NCBI RefSeq assembly: GCF_964656455.1
Contig: NC_135720.1
Span: forward strand, 101,878,696 to 101,942,695
From: Halichoerus grypus
Taxonomy: Eukaryota; Chordata; Mammalia; Carnivora; Phocidae
Direction of reading: 5' to 3'
Length of the DNA stretch: 64,000 nt
Below are positions 36,045 through 48,419 of this stretch, piece by piece (position 1 is the first letter of the stretch; the number at the start of each line of letters is the position of its first letter). The notes beneath the pieces are model-generated. The model was given only the letters and a program-made list of their open reading frames with translations. It ran no database searches and had not been told where the DNA came from. A program made the position numbers and the translations under genes.

Positions 36045-36750
36045 AAACAATTCTCAAAAAATTAAAAATGGAAATACCATATGATCTAATAATTCCACTA
36101 CTAGGTATTTACCCAAAGAAAACAAAAACACTAATTTTAAAAGATATATGCACCCTACGTTTATCACTGCATTATTTACAATAGCCAAGATATGGAAGCA
36201 ACAACCTAAGTGTCCATCAATAGACAAATGAATATGGAAGATGGGGGGGAGGTGTACGTACATATACACACACACACACACACACAGAGGAATATCATAC
36301 TTATAAAAAAGGATAAGATCATGCCATTTGAGATAACACTCATGAACCTAGAGAGTATTATGCTAAGTGAAATAAGTCAGACTGAGGAAGACAAATAGCT
36401 TATGGTTTCACTCGGAAGTGGAATTTAAAACAATAACAAATGAATAAACAAAAAGCAGAATCAAACCTATAAATACAGAGAACAAACTGATGGTTGCAAA
36501 GAGGGGAGGGGTGTGGGAGGTTGGGCAAAATGGGAGAAGATGACTGGGAAATACAGGCTTCCAGTTATAGAGCGGGTATGTTACAGAAATGAAAAACACT
36601 ATAGTGAAGTATGGAAACAGACGGTAGCCACATATGTGGTGATTATAGCATAAGGTATAAATCTGTTGAATCACTATGTTGTACACCTGAAACTAATGTA
36701 ACATTGTGTGTCAATTATACTCAAATTATTAAAAAAAATAGAAAAATAAA
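36045..36750 (+). mobile_element. L1 3' end, forward
   Basis: Runs from CCATATGATCTAATAATTCC through TATTTACAATAGCCAAG and AGAGTATTATGCTAAGTGAA to CACCTGAAACTAATGTAACA and an A-rich end. Typical last 700 bp of an L1M/L1MA element. Includes a (CA)n run at 36266-36287. Confidence 0.85.
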
Positions 36751-36891
36751 ATAATTATACTGGCACCAAAGCATGAATGGATTACGAATGCATAAATTCA
36801 GACTGAAAAAATCAAATCCATTCTTTATCAATTGTTACTCAAAGATGTGTTAGAGAAAAACACAGTACTATCCAAAAAGTAGGAAATGAAT

Positions 36892-37088
36892 TTTTTGGGG
36901 GGGGAGAGAAAGAGCACACTCATGCACGTGTAGTATAAGGAATGGACAGAGAGGAGAGAGAGAATCTCAAGCAGGCTCGACACCCAGCCTAGAACCCAAC
37001 ACGGGGCTAGACCTCATGACCCTGAGATCATGACCTGAGCAGAAACCAAGAGTCAGACGCTTAACCAACCCATCCACCCAGGTGCCCC
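36892..37088 (-). mobile_element. Can-SINE, older subtype
   Basis: Diverged body with AATCTCAAGCAGGCTC and GAAACCAAGAGTCAGACGC; ends CCACCCAGGTGCCCC. Directly adjoins the next SINE. Confidence 0.88.
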
Positions 37089-37318
37089 GGAAATGTATTC
37101 TTTTTTTTTTTTTTTAAAGATTTTATTTATTTATTTGAGAGAGAGAGAACGAGAGACAGAGAGCATGAGAGGGAGGAGGGTCAGAGGGAGAAGCAGACCC
37201 CCTGCTGAGCAGGGAGCCTGATGTGGGACTCGATCCCGGGACTCCAGGATCATGACCTGAGCCGAAGGCAGTCGCTTAACCAACTGAGCCACCCAGGCGC
37301 CCATGGAAATGTATTCTT
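37089..37318 (-). mobile_element. Can-SINE with target duplications
   Basis: Body 37103-37302. GGAAATGTATTCTT on both sides. Inserted right at the head of the older SINE, in the same orientation. Confidence 0.95.
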
Positions 37319-37419
37319 AATTGAATCTATTTTCCTAACATTTTTAGAAAACTTAAGGACAAAAAAAAATCTACCCATATTAATCTCACTGAAATAACTT
37401 AAACTGAAGGATAACATAC

Positions 37420-38530
37420 TTTCAGAACTGTAAGTACAAAGCTCAAGAAATTATCATCACATGAACACACATGAATAACCACCACTCAGGCCAAGAACTG
37501 AACGTTAGCCACAATAAGTTCCCATCATGCCCCTTCCCAATTCCTACACAACTGCTCCCACCCAAAGGTGGCTTCTAACCCTATATAGATCACTTCTGCA
37601 CATCAGTAAAATCCTAAGATTCAAGTTGTTGCATAGTATCTTGCTTGGCATGTGAATATACTTCAATCTATTTATCCATTCAACTGTGAATGGACATTCG
37701 TGTTGTTTCCAAATAAGAGCCAATATAAATAATGCTACGATAAACTTTCTTATTTGAATCTTTGGTACATACACACAGCACATTTCTGCTGGATATATAA
37801 CTAGGAGTGCCAGTGCTGGGTAAGAGGGTATGAATATATTCAACTTAAAGCCTCCAGATTAGATATAACAATTTGCATTCCCACCAACAGTGTATGGGAG
37901 TTCTGCTAATCTGAATCCTCACCAACATTTGGTATTGTTAGTCTCCTTTTCAAAACTTCACCCATTTGGGGGGCACCTGGGTGGCTCAGTCGTTAAGCCT
38001 CTGCCTTCGGCTCGGGTCATGATCCCAGAGTCCTGGGATCGAGCCCCATATCGGGCTTCCTGCTCTGCGGGTGGCCTGCTTCTCCCTCTCCCACTCCCCC
38101 TGCTTGTGTTCCCTCTCTCGCTGTGTCTCTCTCTGTCAAATAAATGAATAAAATCTTAAAAAAAAAAAAACAAAACACTTCACCCATTTTGGTGAGACTC
38201 TTACTTTGCTTTAAATTGTATTTCCTTGCTGAGTAATGAAATTGAGTAACTTCATACTTTGATGAAGTATCATATTCAAGGCTCTTAGCTGCATTTTATC
38301 AAGCTGTCTTTTTCTTACTGATCTGTAGAAATTCTTTATATGTTCTGAATATAAGTACTCTGTCATTTATCTGTGTTGTAAAAAATCATTTCCTTCTCTG
38401 TGACATAACTTTTTATCCCCTACGTGGTGTCTTTGTAAAAGACACTCCTAATTTTAATGTAGTCCAAAAAGTCAATCTTTTGTCTTACAGTAATGTCTTA
38501 TATATCCTGTTAAAGAAATAGTTCCCAAGG
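37420..38530 (-). mobile_element. L1 remnant, reverse
   Basis: Text such as CCATTCAACTGTGAATGGAC, GCATTCCCACCAACAGTGTA and TCAAGCTGTCTTTTTCTTAC is complementary to the ORF2 end of an old L1. Split by the SINE at 37968. No open frame of note. Confidence 0.7.
37952..38187 (+). mobile_element. Can-SINE inserted in L1
   Basis: Body 37968-38171. Flanks AAAACTTCACCCATTT and a near-identical ACACTTCACCCATTTT. Head begins GGGGGGCACCTGGGTGG. Confidence 0.93.
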
Positions 38531-38869
38531 ACACAGAAATACTGGTTTATAGTATCTTGCAGAAAATTTGTGGAGCCATCATCCACTTGGAACTTTTATG
38601 CCTACTGTAAGATAGGTAGGTAGGTATAAGGTATTATTAAGTAGGTGTAAGGTTTAAGTTTTATTTACTGAAGAATGCCCTTTATCACTTCTTTACAGTG
38701 CAACTTTGGTCATAAGGCAAATACCTATTTCTGGATTCAAATTTATGTACTATGTGAGACAGAGATTAAGACTTAGTTCTTATATGAATATCAGTATCAT
38801 TTACTCCATCTTTACTGCAAAGGCAACTTCTCTTTTTAATCACATGGCCTTAATTAAATGTCCCTCTTA

Positions 38870-39880
38870 ATAAGCTTCTTGCTATCCTGTCTACTTTGTC
38901 AGCTATTAATATAGTTAGACCAGCTTTTTTTTTTTTTAGGCATTTGCCTGGCATATTTTTGTCTACCCTTTTAATTTAATCATTCCTGAATTCTTCTCAT
39001 TAAGATATGTCTCTTGTTAGCAGACAATGGTTGGATTTTTTTTTGAGTCTAATAATTTTTCTTTTAAATGGAATCTTTAGTCCATTTACATTTTCTGTAA
39101 TTACTATTATTTTTTTCTGGCTTGGTCCACTTCATTTTTTTCTCCTTTCTTGCCTTTTTGTATTTTTGTTATTCCACATTCTATTATCTTATACATTATT
39201 CTATTTTTTATAATTGCCTAGAGATTACAGCACATATCCTTTCATCATATATAAATTTTTCTACTGCCCTAACACTTCCACTCCATTTACACCCTACTGT
39301 CTTGTTGCACTTTTATATCCATAAAAGCCCAGAAGATATTGTTTCTTACAGTCAATATTTAGATTTACCTATTTAAGCTTTTCTGTTGCTCTTGCTTTCT
39401 GTTTCTCCAAGTTGACATTTGGAATTATTTCCATTCTGCCTATAGTACTACCATGCTAGTGATAAATTCTCTCAGATTTGACTGGCCTAAAAATGCCTTT
39501 ATTTCACCTTTTTTTCTGAAGATATCTTCACTGGCATTATACTTCTAGGTCAGCAGTTATTTCCTTCAACACTTTGGTGACATCATTCCACTGTCTTCTG
39601 GCTTCAATTTTTTTTTCCACTGAGAAGCAACTGTCAGCCTTATTTTTGTTCCTCTAAAGTTAATGTGTCTTGTTCTCTGGCTGCTTTCAGTATTATCTTA
39701 TTTTTTGTTTACAGCAGCATGACTATAATGAGTGTATGGAGTAGTTTTTTTTTTATATATCCAGGCTGGGCTCCGTATTATTTCTTGATTCTGTGGCTTT
39801 TTGCTTTTTATCATTTTTGGAAGTCTAGAAACCATTGTATCTTCAAATAAGGTTTCTAGTCCCTGTTCTCTCCTCCCCAT
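38870..39880. mobile_element. LINE (old L1-type) remnant
   Basis: Wording such as GTCCATTTACATTTTCTGT, TGCCTTTATTTCACC, TTCCACTGTCTTCTGGCTTC and CTCTGGCTGCTTTCAGTATT is that of a widespread old L1-type segment. The same family recurs at 46120-47915. No coding frame survives. Confidence 0.55.
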
Positions 39881-39890
39881 CTGGATCTTT

Positions 39891-39922
39891 GAGTGCAAGA
39901 CAAAGATGGGATTCCAAGGAAA
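39891..39922 (+). repeat. 32-bp dispersed repeat, copy A
   Basis: GAGTGCAAGACAAAGATGGG followed by ATTCCAAGGAAA; matches copy B at 41930-41961 exactly. Copy A sits between an L1-type remnant and the decayed MITE. Confidence 0.9.
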
Positions 39923-39924
39923 TA

Positions 39925-40168
39925 TATATATGAACAACATGTTTGAATTGTACAGGCCTACCTATATACAGATTTTTTTAATACAGTGTTGTAAATGTAT
40001 TTCTTCTTCCTTAACATTCTCATTTTCTTAATAACATTTTCTCTTTAGCTTACTTTACTGTAAGAATACAGTATATAATGCAAAATATGTGTTAGTTGAC
40101 TGTTTATCAGTAAGACTTCTGGTGAACAGTAGGCTATTGGTTGTTTTTGGTGAGTCAAAAGTTATATG
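39925..40168 (-). mobile_element. MITE-like DNA transposon fragment
   Basis: GAACAACATGTTTGAATTGTA, TTTAGCTTACTTTACTGTAA, AGGCTATTGG and AGTCAAAAGTTATA are the reverse complement of the complete copy at 49379-49712. Both termini are missing; its right side is cut by the SINE at 40172. Confidence 0.75.
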
Positions 40169-40171
40169 GGA

Positions 40172-40360
40172 GGGGCACCTGGATGGCTCAGTAAGTTAAG
40201 CATCAGACTCATGATTTTAGCCTCAGATCATGATCTCAGGGTTGTGGGATCACCCTACCTCAGGCTCTGCATTCAGCATAGAGTTGGTCTGTCTCTCTCC
40301 TTCTGCTCCTCTTTCCACTCGCACGCTCTCTCTCCCCAATAAATAAATAAAATCTTAAAG
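40172..40360 (+). mobile_element. Can-SINE, older subtype
   Basis: GGGGCACCTGGATGGCTCAG head, body with CATCAGACTCATGATTTTAG, tail AATAAATAAATAAAATCTTA. No clear target duplication. Confidence 0.88.
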
Positions 40361-41929
40361 TCCAGGAGTTTATTAAGGTATCTCCTTTTATCTGGGCCCT
40401 GAACTCTAATTTTTGTCTCTCAAACCCTAAAATATATTGAAAGTTCTTTTCACAGGCTCAGCTACCACTTTCCAAATTGGCAAATGCCTCAAAAGGAAAC
40501 ACAGGCTCAAATGCTGGACTTACTCTACTGGGCTCCCCTCCTCTCCTAGATCTTGACCCTATAATTTCCTGTACCCTTCACAGCTTTTCTACATCTAGTA
40601 TGTATGTATATATTTCATACAACCCTACCAGTTGTTCTCAGATCATTCTCTGCCTGCCTGTATGGTCACTCATCAGTCTTCTTCCAGAGTTCCAGTTCAT
40701 CTAACAACTTCTTAAATGTACACAGATTCTAAGACTCCATGCTGAACCCTCTTCCTATTCTCATTTTAAGCAACCATCTTGAACATATTACCCGTATCCA
40801 TACATTTAATAGCTAAGTTCCAAGACAGCACCTTATAAATAAATGCTTAATATAAACTCTCAGCCAAGATTCATCCCAAAGTTCCTATATTCATATCAAA
40901 TTCCATGTCAAAAGCTGAACTATATGTATTTTCCACCAGAAACTGTCTTTATTTTATAATTCATACCTCATTTCCCCATCCTCACAACCCTTGGGATTTA
41001 GTCAACAAGATGTACTAATATAACACCTAAGCCACCTTCCTTATGGTATAGCCTAAATATATGTCAACATCTCTAGCAGATAATATGGTTGATTAACTCA
41101 AATCTATCCTACCTTCATATGATTACACCAAGCTAGTAAGTGCACAACATTCATTTTGTAAGACTTATTGGCCTGGAATTGAACATGTACCCAAAATTGG
41201 TCCAAGAAACTGAAAAGGACTTACATTCTATGGTTCTGGAGAGGTTTTCCTCTCTTTCCTATCAAATGGACAAGATATCAAGTTGCCCTAATTGTCACAG
41301 TCAGCATTCTTGTGACCTCAAGGGAAACCAATCTGAAGACAAAGTAGACACTAAGGATGGCAAATGGAGAGAGATATAATCCAAGTCCAAAATGAAATTA
41401 TTCGGTGGGGGGTCATATGACTCCTCCCTCCAGACTTCCAATTATATGAGACTGTTTCCCTATTGTTTCAGTTTGAAACAGTCTTTGCTCTTAAAACATT
41501 CCAATTTCCTTTTTATCCACACCACCACCACATCTATTCAAATAATAGCAATAGAACAGTTTCAGAAAAACATATCTGAACATGTCACACCAGTTTTTAA
41601 AAAAATATTGTGTATTATTACATAATAATTATTGTAGTGAGTATTCCTTATGCATTATATACTTACTTTGCAAGAAACCATAGAACCAATGTCGAATAAA
41701 ATTCACACACACACACACAGACTCTACACCTTGACCCCATGAGGTTTAGTCAAATGTACGAAAAAAAAATATGCACAAAATATCTAAACTAATATGTGAC
41801 AATACTGAGAAATATCTACTTTTAGAGCAATAAAGAAAAGACTAATGTCAAGGAGGTGACATTAAACTGGACATTTTAAGCTAGAATCTGAAAAATGAGA
41901 AGGAACCACATATAAAAAGATTCTGAGGG

Positions 41930-41961
41930 GAGTGCAAGACAAAGATGGGATTCCAAGGAAA
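41930..41961 (+). repeat. 32-bp dispersed repeat, copy B
   Basis: Exact match to 39891-39922, same orientation, 2.04 kb apart. Flanking sequences do not match each other. Confidence 0.9.
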
Positions 41962-42419
41962 GGATACTTATACCATGTAACTGGGAGGGAAAAAAATTCA
42001 TTCTATGAACATTATAGAGTGGGGGACCCTACGACACACAGTCAACAAGTAAAGAGAAGTATGGAATATATTAGAAAACCCAACAGGGGGCAACATCCCT
42101 CAAAATCTGGTAGGCTAAACTAAGGCTAATGTGGTCAGTTTTGAGACTATACTATACTATACTATACGCTAGAGTTTTTTCCCCAAATGCAACAGGAAGT
42201 ATTCAAACACAGTAATAAGTTCATGTCCCATGAGTCATAATACGACTGACACATATTTGTATGAAACATGCACATACACACTTTATTTCCATAATATAAA
42301 TTCTGAAACCCTTATCACTACTTTAAATCTTTTTTGGAGCAGGGCAAGATATAAACAAATAGCTAAATACAACTTCTTGCCATAGCACTGAAACACCTTT
42401 TATGAATCACACAAGTGAT

Positions 42420-42550
42420 TATTAATTTTGTCTTCAGATTAGAATCCCGTGGAGAGCTTTAAAAACACTACAATGAGTTCTACCCTATAAAAATTCTGGA
42501 AGAGGATCCTTGGCATCAGCCTATTTTTAAGAGACACCCATGTAATCCTA
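42420..42550 (+). repeat. Old hAT/MER5-like repeat
   Basis: AGAATCCCGTGGAGAGCTTT, then ATTCTGG and CATCAGCCTATTTTTAAG follow the order of a MER5-type MITE. Very diverged. Confidence 0.4.
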
Positions 42551-42969
42551 ATATACCACCAAGACAAAAACAACTGTACCAAGCGACCTTTCTAGCTTGA
42601 TTTCTTACAATTCTTTTAGTTACCTATAGCCATTTCCTGAATATGTTATGCTTTCTCTCATTCTTTTCACATTCTCTTTCTGTGGCCTGGAATCACCTTC
42701 TCTTTTCTAGTCAACACATTATGCTCATTTTCTAAGTCTCTGAATAGTTACAATCTCCTCATTATTGTGCATATTAACTAGTCAACTAGCAATTGTCAGA
42801 ATATCATTTGAAACAGAAAAAAAAACAATAAACAAAAAAAAATTAATCTTCCTAGTGACTGGCAGAAGCCAGCTGCCTCACATATACACACGGATTTTGC
42901 AAACTGTTAATGCATGTTTAACATTTGACTAAAAATCTGTTTCATGTGTGGGTTAAGTATAATAAAGAA

Positions 42970-43087
42970 TATTTGCTACTTCTTTTTTAATTTTATTTTA
43001 TTATGTTAAGTTAGTCACCATTCATTACATCATTAGTTTTTGACGTAGTGTTCCATGATTCATTGTTTGCGTTTATTTGCTACTTCT
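42970..43087 (-). mobile_element. 5'-truncated carnivore L1 (about 90 bp)
   Basis: TTTTATTTTATTATGTTAAG, TTAGTCACCATTCATTACAT and GTTCCATGATTCATTGTTTG form the extreme 3' end of a carnivore-lineage L1, in reverse. ATTTGCTACTTCTT flanks it at 42970-42983 and 43074-43087. A severely truncated, relatively recent insertion. Confidence 0.85.
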
Positions 43088-43689
43088 TAAGAGGTCAAGA
43101 TTATTTTTAGGTTCAGACTGGAATGATTCTTTGTAGAACATTAGAGACAAGTACTGTTTTCTTTTTGGTAAGCATACTAAATATATAATACAATAGAGTC
43201 CTGCCACAGCTCTCAACTCAAGAGTCCATGCGCTCCAGATTGTATCACAGATGAAAAGGCATTTGAGTTCAGTACCTCCAATAATAACTGCCGTGAAATG
43301 AGTCTTAAACACACAGATCTTGATTTTAATTCCACACGAAACTGTACTATACCAAAATTCCAGAGCACATAATAATTTAAAAGCATATTTTGAATACTGA
43401 TTTCCAAATCTCTCTGTAATATGAACAATACTGACTATCCATAGGCAGCATATGAATTGGAAAATCTACAACTTTTTATTACATTTCAATTTCATTAAAA
43501 TTTTACTCTGCATTCCTTTTATTGGCTCAAAGGAAGAAGAGAACACTCCTAAGCAAAGATGTAAAGAAGACAATACCTCAAGACTTCCATTTCAGGCAAT
43601 ATGTTGAATTATGTACTAAAACCTATTTTGCCAACTTAGAATTGAATGTAAGGTAAAATTATCTCTCAAGAACAAGGAGAAAAAATTCT

Positions 43690-43790
43690 AATAAAACATC
43701 CTACCACTAGGTCCTCCATTAAAGGATATTTCAAATAAAACATTTCAAATAAAACGTCCTACCACTAGGTCCTCCATTAAAGGACATTAT
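43690..43790. repeat. 58-bp tandem duplication
   Basis: AAAACATCCTACCACTAGGT... at 43693 recurs as AAAACGTCCTACCACTAGGT... at 43751, offset 58 bp, with about two differences. Intronic, non-coding. Confidence 0.85.
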
Positions 43791-45141
43791 TTTTAAAAAT
43801 TATATATAGCCTATACATATAAATAATTTTATACTACATATATAGTTTATATAGATACATATAGCTTATATAATTTTATATATATATGGCAGAAAGTATG
43901 AAATGCAAACAAAGTACAAAGAAAGCAGCAATGAATATGAACAAACCCAAACACTGGAAGGGAATCAGCAGCATGCAGATGGTGGTTAAGCCATGAGCCT
44001 TTATATATATGACTGTCTAGGCAATCAAGAATAAGACAACAAAAGATCCAACTCCGATAGTCCTTATTAATGCTTAGTTCAGTAACTGAACAAATGAATT
44101 AATGATGCTATTGGACCTTTGTGTGGGAACCAGCAGCAGTCACACAACCTTTTGCAAGAGACAAAATCTTAGTCAATAAAGTATAACTTTTTCAAGGAGA
44201 TAGGGTAAGATTCACAATTCAATTTACTGGGGTTGGAAGTCCCAGAAATCAGCCAACTAGACCCTCAAAATCTGTAGTCTCCTATATTAGCAGTGAATTC
44301 CTAGCATGTAAACATTTTCCTAGCAATAGTAACTTGTCCCCCTTTAATGCCAGATACAGAGACAAGAAAACCTCAAGAACATCCACTAGCACAACTCTCC
44401 CTTCCCTTTCTGCTAATTATGAAACAATATTGCCATTATTAACATATTGGTGTTTAGTTCCTGCCTGGAGGTGTGTACCATCTGGTTATGTTCTGCTTAT
44501 GAATCAACTGAAAAATAAGACAAATTCTGTCCTTTAAAAACCTGCAGATATAGAAACTGGAAAAAAATGTTCCTCAAGCAAGTGAATACAGATTCACTGC
44601 CTCTACTAGTAAAAGTATTAAACCAGTCTGGGCTTTAGCAGCCCATTACACCCTTCCTATGGATATGACTGGGACCACGGGGGAGAACATGTACATAAAG
44701 GTAACCATTTAAATGATTTTATAAGCCTAAGAGCTTTGCTTACATTCTCTCCTACACATATACATGTCTCTCTCCCTGTCACTCCAAAGTAAGTATCAGT
44801 TGCTCGCTTCCTCTCATATATATTTCATATCAAGAATACAAGTCACTGAGAATGAAGTGGGCTACTGAAAGGTATGTCCAAGAAACTTTTTCCAAAAAGC
44901 AGGAGAAAAACTTGTGCTCCAAAGTGTTGATGTTATTCTTCTAATGAAGCACACTATGGCCAGCATTCAGGTACCTCTGAGAAAATAGGGGGCAGGAAAC
45001 TACTAAGCAGGTTTGAGAAAATAAAAACTACATGGTGGCCTGGGGCAGGGAATAAACAATCAAGATTTATTCTTAAGATTTGAAAAGTATCCCATGAGAC
45101 AATGGGGAGTCACTTAAGACTCAAAGGTAATAGGGTAATCA

Positions 45142-45335
45142 GGTTCACGTTTTCTTAAGATTTTTATTTTTATTTATTTGCCGGAGAGAAAGAGACAGCA
45201 CAAGCAGGGGGAGCGGCAGACAGAGGGAGAAGCAGGCTCCCTGCTGAGCAAGGAGCCCAAAGTGGGATCAGGACCTGAGCTGAAGGCAGACGCTTAACCG
45301 ATGAGCCACCCAGGCGTCCCATGGTTCATGTTTTC
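45142..45335 (-). mobile_element. Can-SINE with target duplications
   Basis: Body 45156-45320. Flanks GGTTCACGTTTTCT and GGTTCATGTTTTCT. A block between AAGTGGGATC and AGGACCTGAG is shorter than in the other copies (internal deletion). Confidence 0.93.
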
Positions 45336-45896
45336 TAGTAGCTCCTTTTCCCCCTCTGCTCAACACAGCAGAGCTTTTCAAAGTGTATCTTCTGTAGAAT
45401 TAAGATCATAACAGAGATAAAAGTCATGAACACACATGCTGGTGGGATATCCTGTATTTCCTCTCAGAAGGTTTAACGCTCCTCAAATTGGCCCTGGCCA
45501 TGGTCTGAACAAGCTCCCCCTGTTGAGGGTGGAAAAAGGGTAGAACTTTGTGTTTAATTTTATTTAAAAAGAAAGACTTTAATCTATACCAATATTTAAC
45601 ACTCAGACTGATACTAGTTCTCTCTCCCAATGCACATCTCCAAAGCTTACTAGGCAAAGCACTGACATTTTTTCTATTCCTTGAACCAGATTTAGGCATG
45701 TCAGATTAATGAGAACATTTTGAAAATATTAAGAATTGTTTCCCTCATTTTACATTTGTCCTATTTCATTAATTAAAAAATCCTTATATTTGCACACAAA
45801 TCTGAAACCAACACTTAGTTTAAAAAAAAAAAAGTTTTAAAATCTTTCCAATGAAGAATTTTGGTGTTATTGACAAGATTTAAAAATAAGAAAAAA

Positions 45897-46095
45897 GGGC
45901 GCCTGAGTGGCTCAGTCGGTTAAGCGTCTGCCTTGAGCTCAGGTCACGATCTCAGGGTCCTGGGATCGAGCCCCGAGTCGGGCTCCCTGCTCAGCGAGGC
46001 TGCTTCTCTCTCTCCCTCTCCCTGCTGCTTCGCCTGCTTGTGCTCTCTGTCAAATAAATAAATAAGATCTTTAAAAAAAAAAAAAAGAAAAAAAA
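45897..46095 (+). mobile_element. Can-SINE
   Basis: GGGCGCCTGAGTGGCTCAGT head, body with CTGCTGCTTCGCCTGCTTGT, tail AAATAAATAAATAAGATCTT. AAGAAAAAA-type A-rich flanks. Confidence 0.92.
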
Positions 46096-46577
46096 GTCTT
46101 TTATATTTATTTAAATATTTACCATTTCTGGCATTATTAGTTTCTATTTATCCAAATGCCCATATAACATCATTTTCCTTCTGCCAAAAAGTACTTCCTT
46201 TAACATTTTCTGTGTAGTACATACAGGTCTGCTGGCAACAAGTTCTCTCGGATTTTGTCTGAAAGCTTTTATTTTGCCTGCACTTCCTGAAAGGTATTTT
46301 GCTAGGTAGAAAATTCAAGGTTGAGAATTATTTTCTTTCAGACTTTATGCTTTTCTTTTTATCACAGCTTTTCAATGAACTGATTATGATGTTCCTTACG
46401 TGGTTTCTTTTATGTTTCTTCTGCTTTGAGTTCACGGAGCTTCTTAGATCTATGGGCTTACAGTTTTCAATAAGTCTGAAGATTTTTCAACTATTATTTC
46501 TTCAAATATTTTTTCTGCCCCATTCTCTCTCCATTGATTCAGGGACTCCAATTAGACATATGTAAAACTACTTAACA

Positions 46578-46710
46578 GGGCCTGTGGGTGGCTCAGTTGA
46601 TTAAGTGTCCAACTCTTGACCTCAGCTCAGGTCTTGATCTCAGGATCATGAGGTCAAGAAGCCCTGTGCTGGGCTCCACGCTGAGTGTGGAGCCTACTTA
46701 AAAAAAAACA
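46578..46710 (+). mobile_element. Can-SINE, older, short form
   Basis: GGGCCTGTGGGTGGCTCAGT head, CAACTCTTGACCTCAGCTCA body, ends GAGCCTACTTAAAAAAAAA. Lacks the CT-rich 3' part. Confidence 0.85.
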
Positions 46711-46757
46711 ACTATTTGATATTGCACTCAAGTTACTAATGCTCTATTCATTTTTTT

Positions 46758-46878
46758 CTAGTACATTTTTTTAAAAAGTAGGCTCCACACCCAACATGGG
46801 GTTTGAACTCACAATGCTGATATCAAGAGTTACGTGCTCTACTGACTGAACCAGCCAGGCACCCCTCTAGCACATTTT
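46758..46878 (-). mobile_element. Can-SINE, older, short form
   Basis: Body 46768-46865, ending CCAGCCAGGCACCCC. CTAGTACATTTT and CTAGCACATTTT flank it. Opposite orientation to its neighbour 60 bp away. Confidence 0.85.
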
Positions 46879-48419
46879 AGATAGTTTCTATTGCTGTTTC
46901 TTCCAGTTCACTAATATTTCATTCTATAGTGTCCAATAAGCTGAATTCCATGCAATGTTTTTCATTTCTGATACTGTATTAATTCATCTGCATAAGTTCA
47001 ATTTGGGTCTTTTTATATTTTCCATTTCTCTCACCATCATGCTTGTGTTTTCTTCTACTTTCTTGAACACATGGGATACAACTCTAATAGCTGTTTTAAT
47101 GTCCTTACTGCTATTTCCATCATCTCTTGTCATTTCTGGGTCTGTTTAAGTTGACTAATTCTTCTTCTAGTTACAGGTTGCTATTATCCTGGCTTCTCTA
47201 CATTCCTGGTAATTTTTTTTTAATCAGATAATGGACATTGTGTATTTTACACACGTGGCTGCTAGATTTTGTTACACTCTTTCAAACTGTATTGAATTCT
47301 GTTCTGGAATTAGTTCCATCTGCTTCCAAGGTACATGCAAAGAAACCTTTAGTCTAAGGTGATACAATCTTTTATAGACTCTATCCTATTCCTTATGAAG
47401 TCTTTCCACTGTGCCTTGTGGGAACATGAGCTATTAGTGAGTTCCAGAAACTGCTTCACCAAATGCTTTCCAGCAGTTATTTCTCCAGCTATGGAAGTTT
47501 CCTTTCTTATGTGTGTAATTCACAGTACTCAGCCAAAGCTTCATGGAAAGCCCTACAAAGATCTCAGAGTGCTGTCTGTGCAGTTTCCTCCATTCTGGAA
47601 CTCTGCCCCACACACTGTAGCTGCCTTGGCCTCCCTAAACTCCTATCTCCTATTTCTGCAATTCTGCAGGAAAACTGGGCTCTGTTGGGACTTCTTCCTT
47701 TCTGTTGCCTGTAAACTGCTTCTAGACAATGAGGTAGGGTAATTTTAGGGCTTGCCTTACTTTTAGTGATAACTTCCTTCAGTGATAACAATCCTATGCT
47801 GTTGTCCAATATCTGAAACCACTTTTTCATGTACTTTGTCCAGTTTTCTAGTTGTTTAACTCAGGAGGGCAAATTCAGTCCTTGTTACTTCATCATGGCC
47901 AGGATTTTGACCACATAAATGATATAAAAATGCATCACCTTCTAGTTTGTTTATAAGATCACCTGATTTCAGGGAATATGGGAAGTCACTACTAAATTTT
48001 AACAAAATCCCAATCTACTTGATGGAGGAGACTATAAAAGGAATATCATAATGTTGGTAATGAAGCCAACAACACAGTTCTTACATGTAGTTCTACATAT
48101 CTTTATAGAACGAGTCTTTCATGTAGGACAGGTATTATAACCAGGTACCAAAATAAACTGATCCAAGACTCAGACCTAACAATAGCCATATTACACCTGA
48201 GATTAAGAAATACTTCAAAGAATAAATTTTTTTTGCATAACAAATAAAAAATTCTCAAATGTAAAGAAAAAAAAGAATATAATAAACTTCCATGCTGAGC
48301 ACAGATAATGAGAAAGAAATAAAGCTATGAAAGTACATGACATGTTCAGGGACAAGAGTGTGATTACTGTATTTAGTGAATGAAAAAGAAGATGATAAAA
48401 AATTGTAATTTGGGGGTCA

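Larger units (their letters stand above)
46120..47915. mobile_element. LINE (old L1-type) remnant
   Basis: ATTTACCATTTCTGGCATTA, GTCTGCTGGCAACAAGTTCT, TTTTATCACAGCTTTTCAA, CAACTATTATTTCTTCAAAT, AATTTGGGTCTTTTTATATT and GTAGCTGCCTTGGCCTCCCT follow a known old L1-type segment in order. Interrupted by two old Can-SINEs. The open stretches inside (e.g. 47359-47742) are chance. Confidence 0.6.

Noticed and set aside
47359..47742. 127-codon plus-strand frame
   Set aside because: Inside an old LINE remnant; the sequence follows the repeat, not a host gene.
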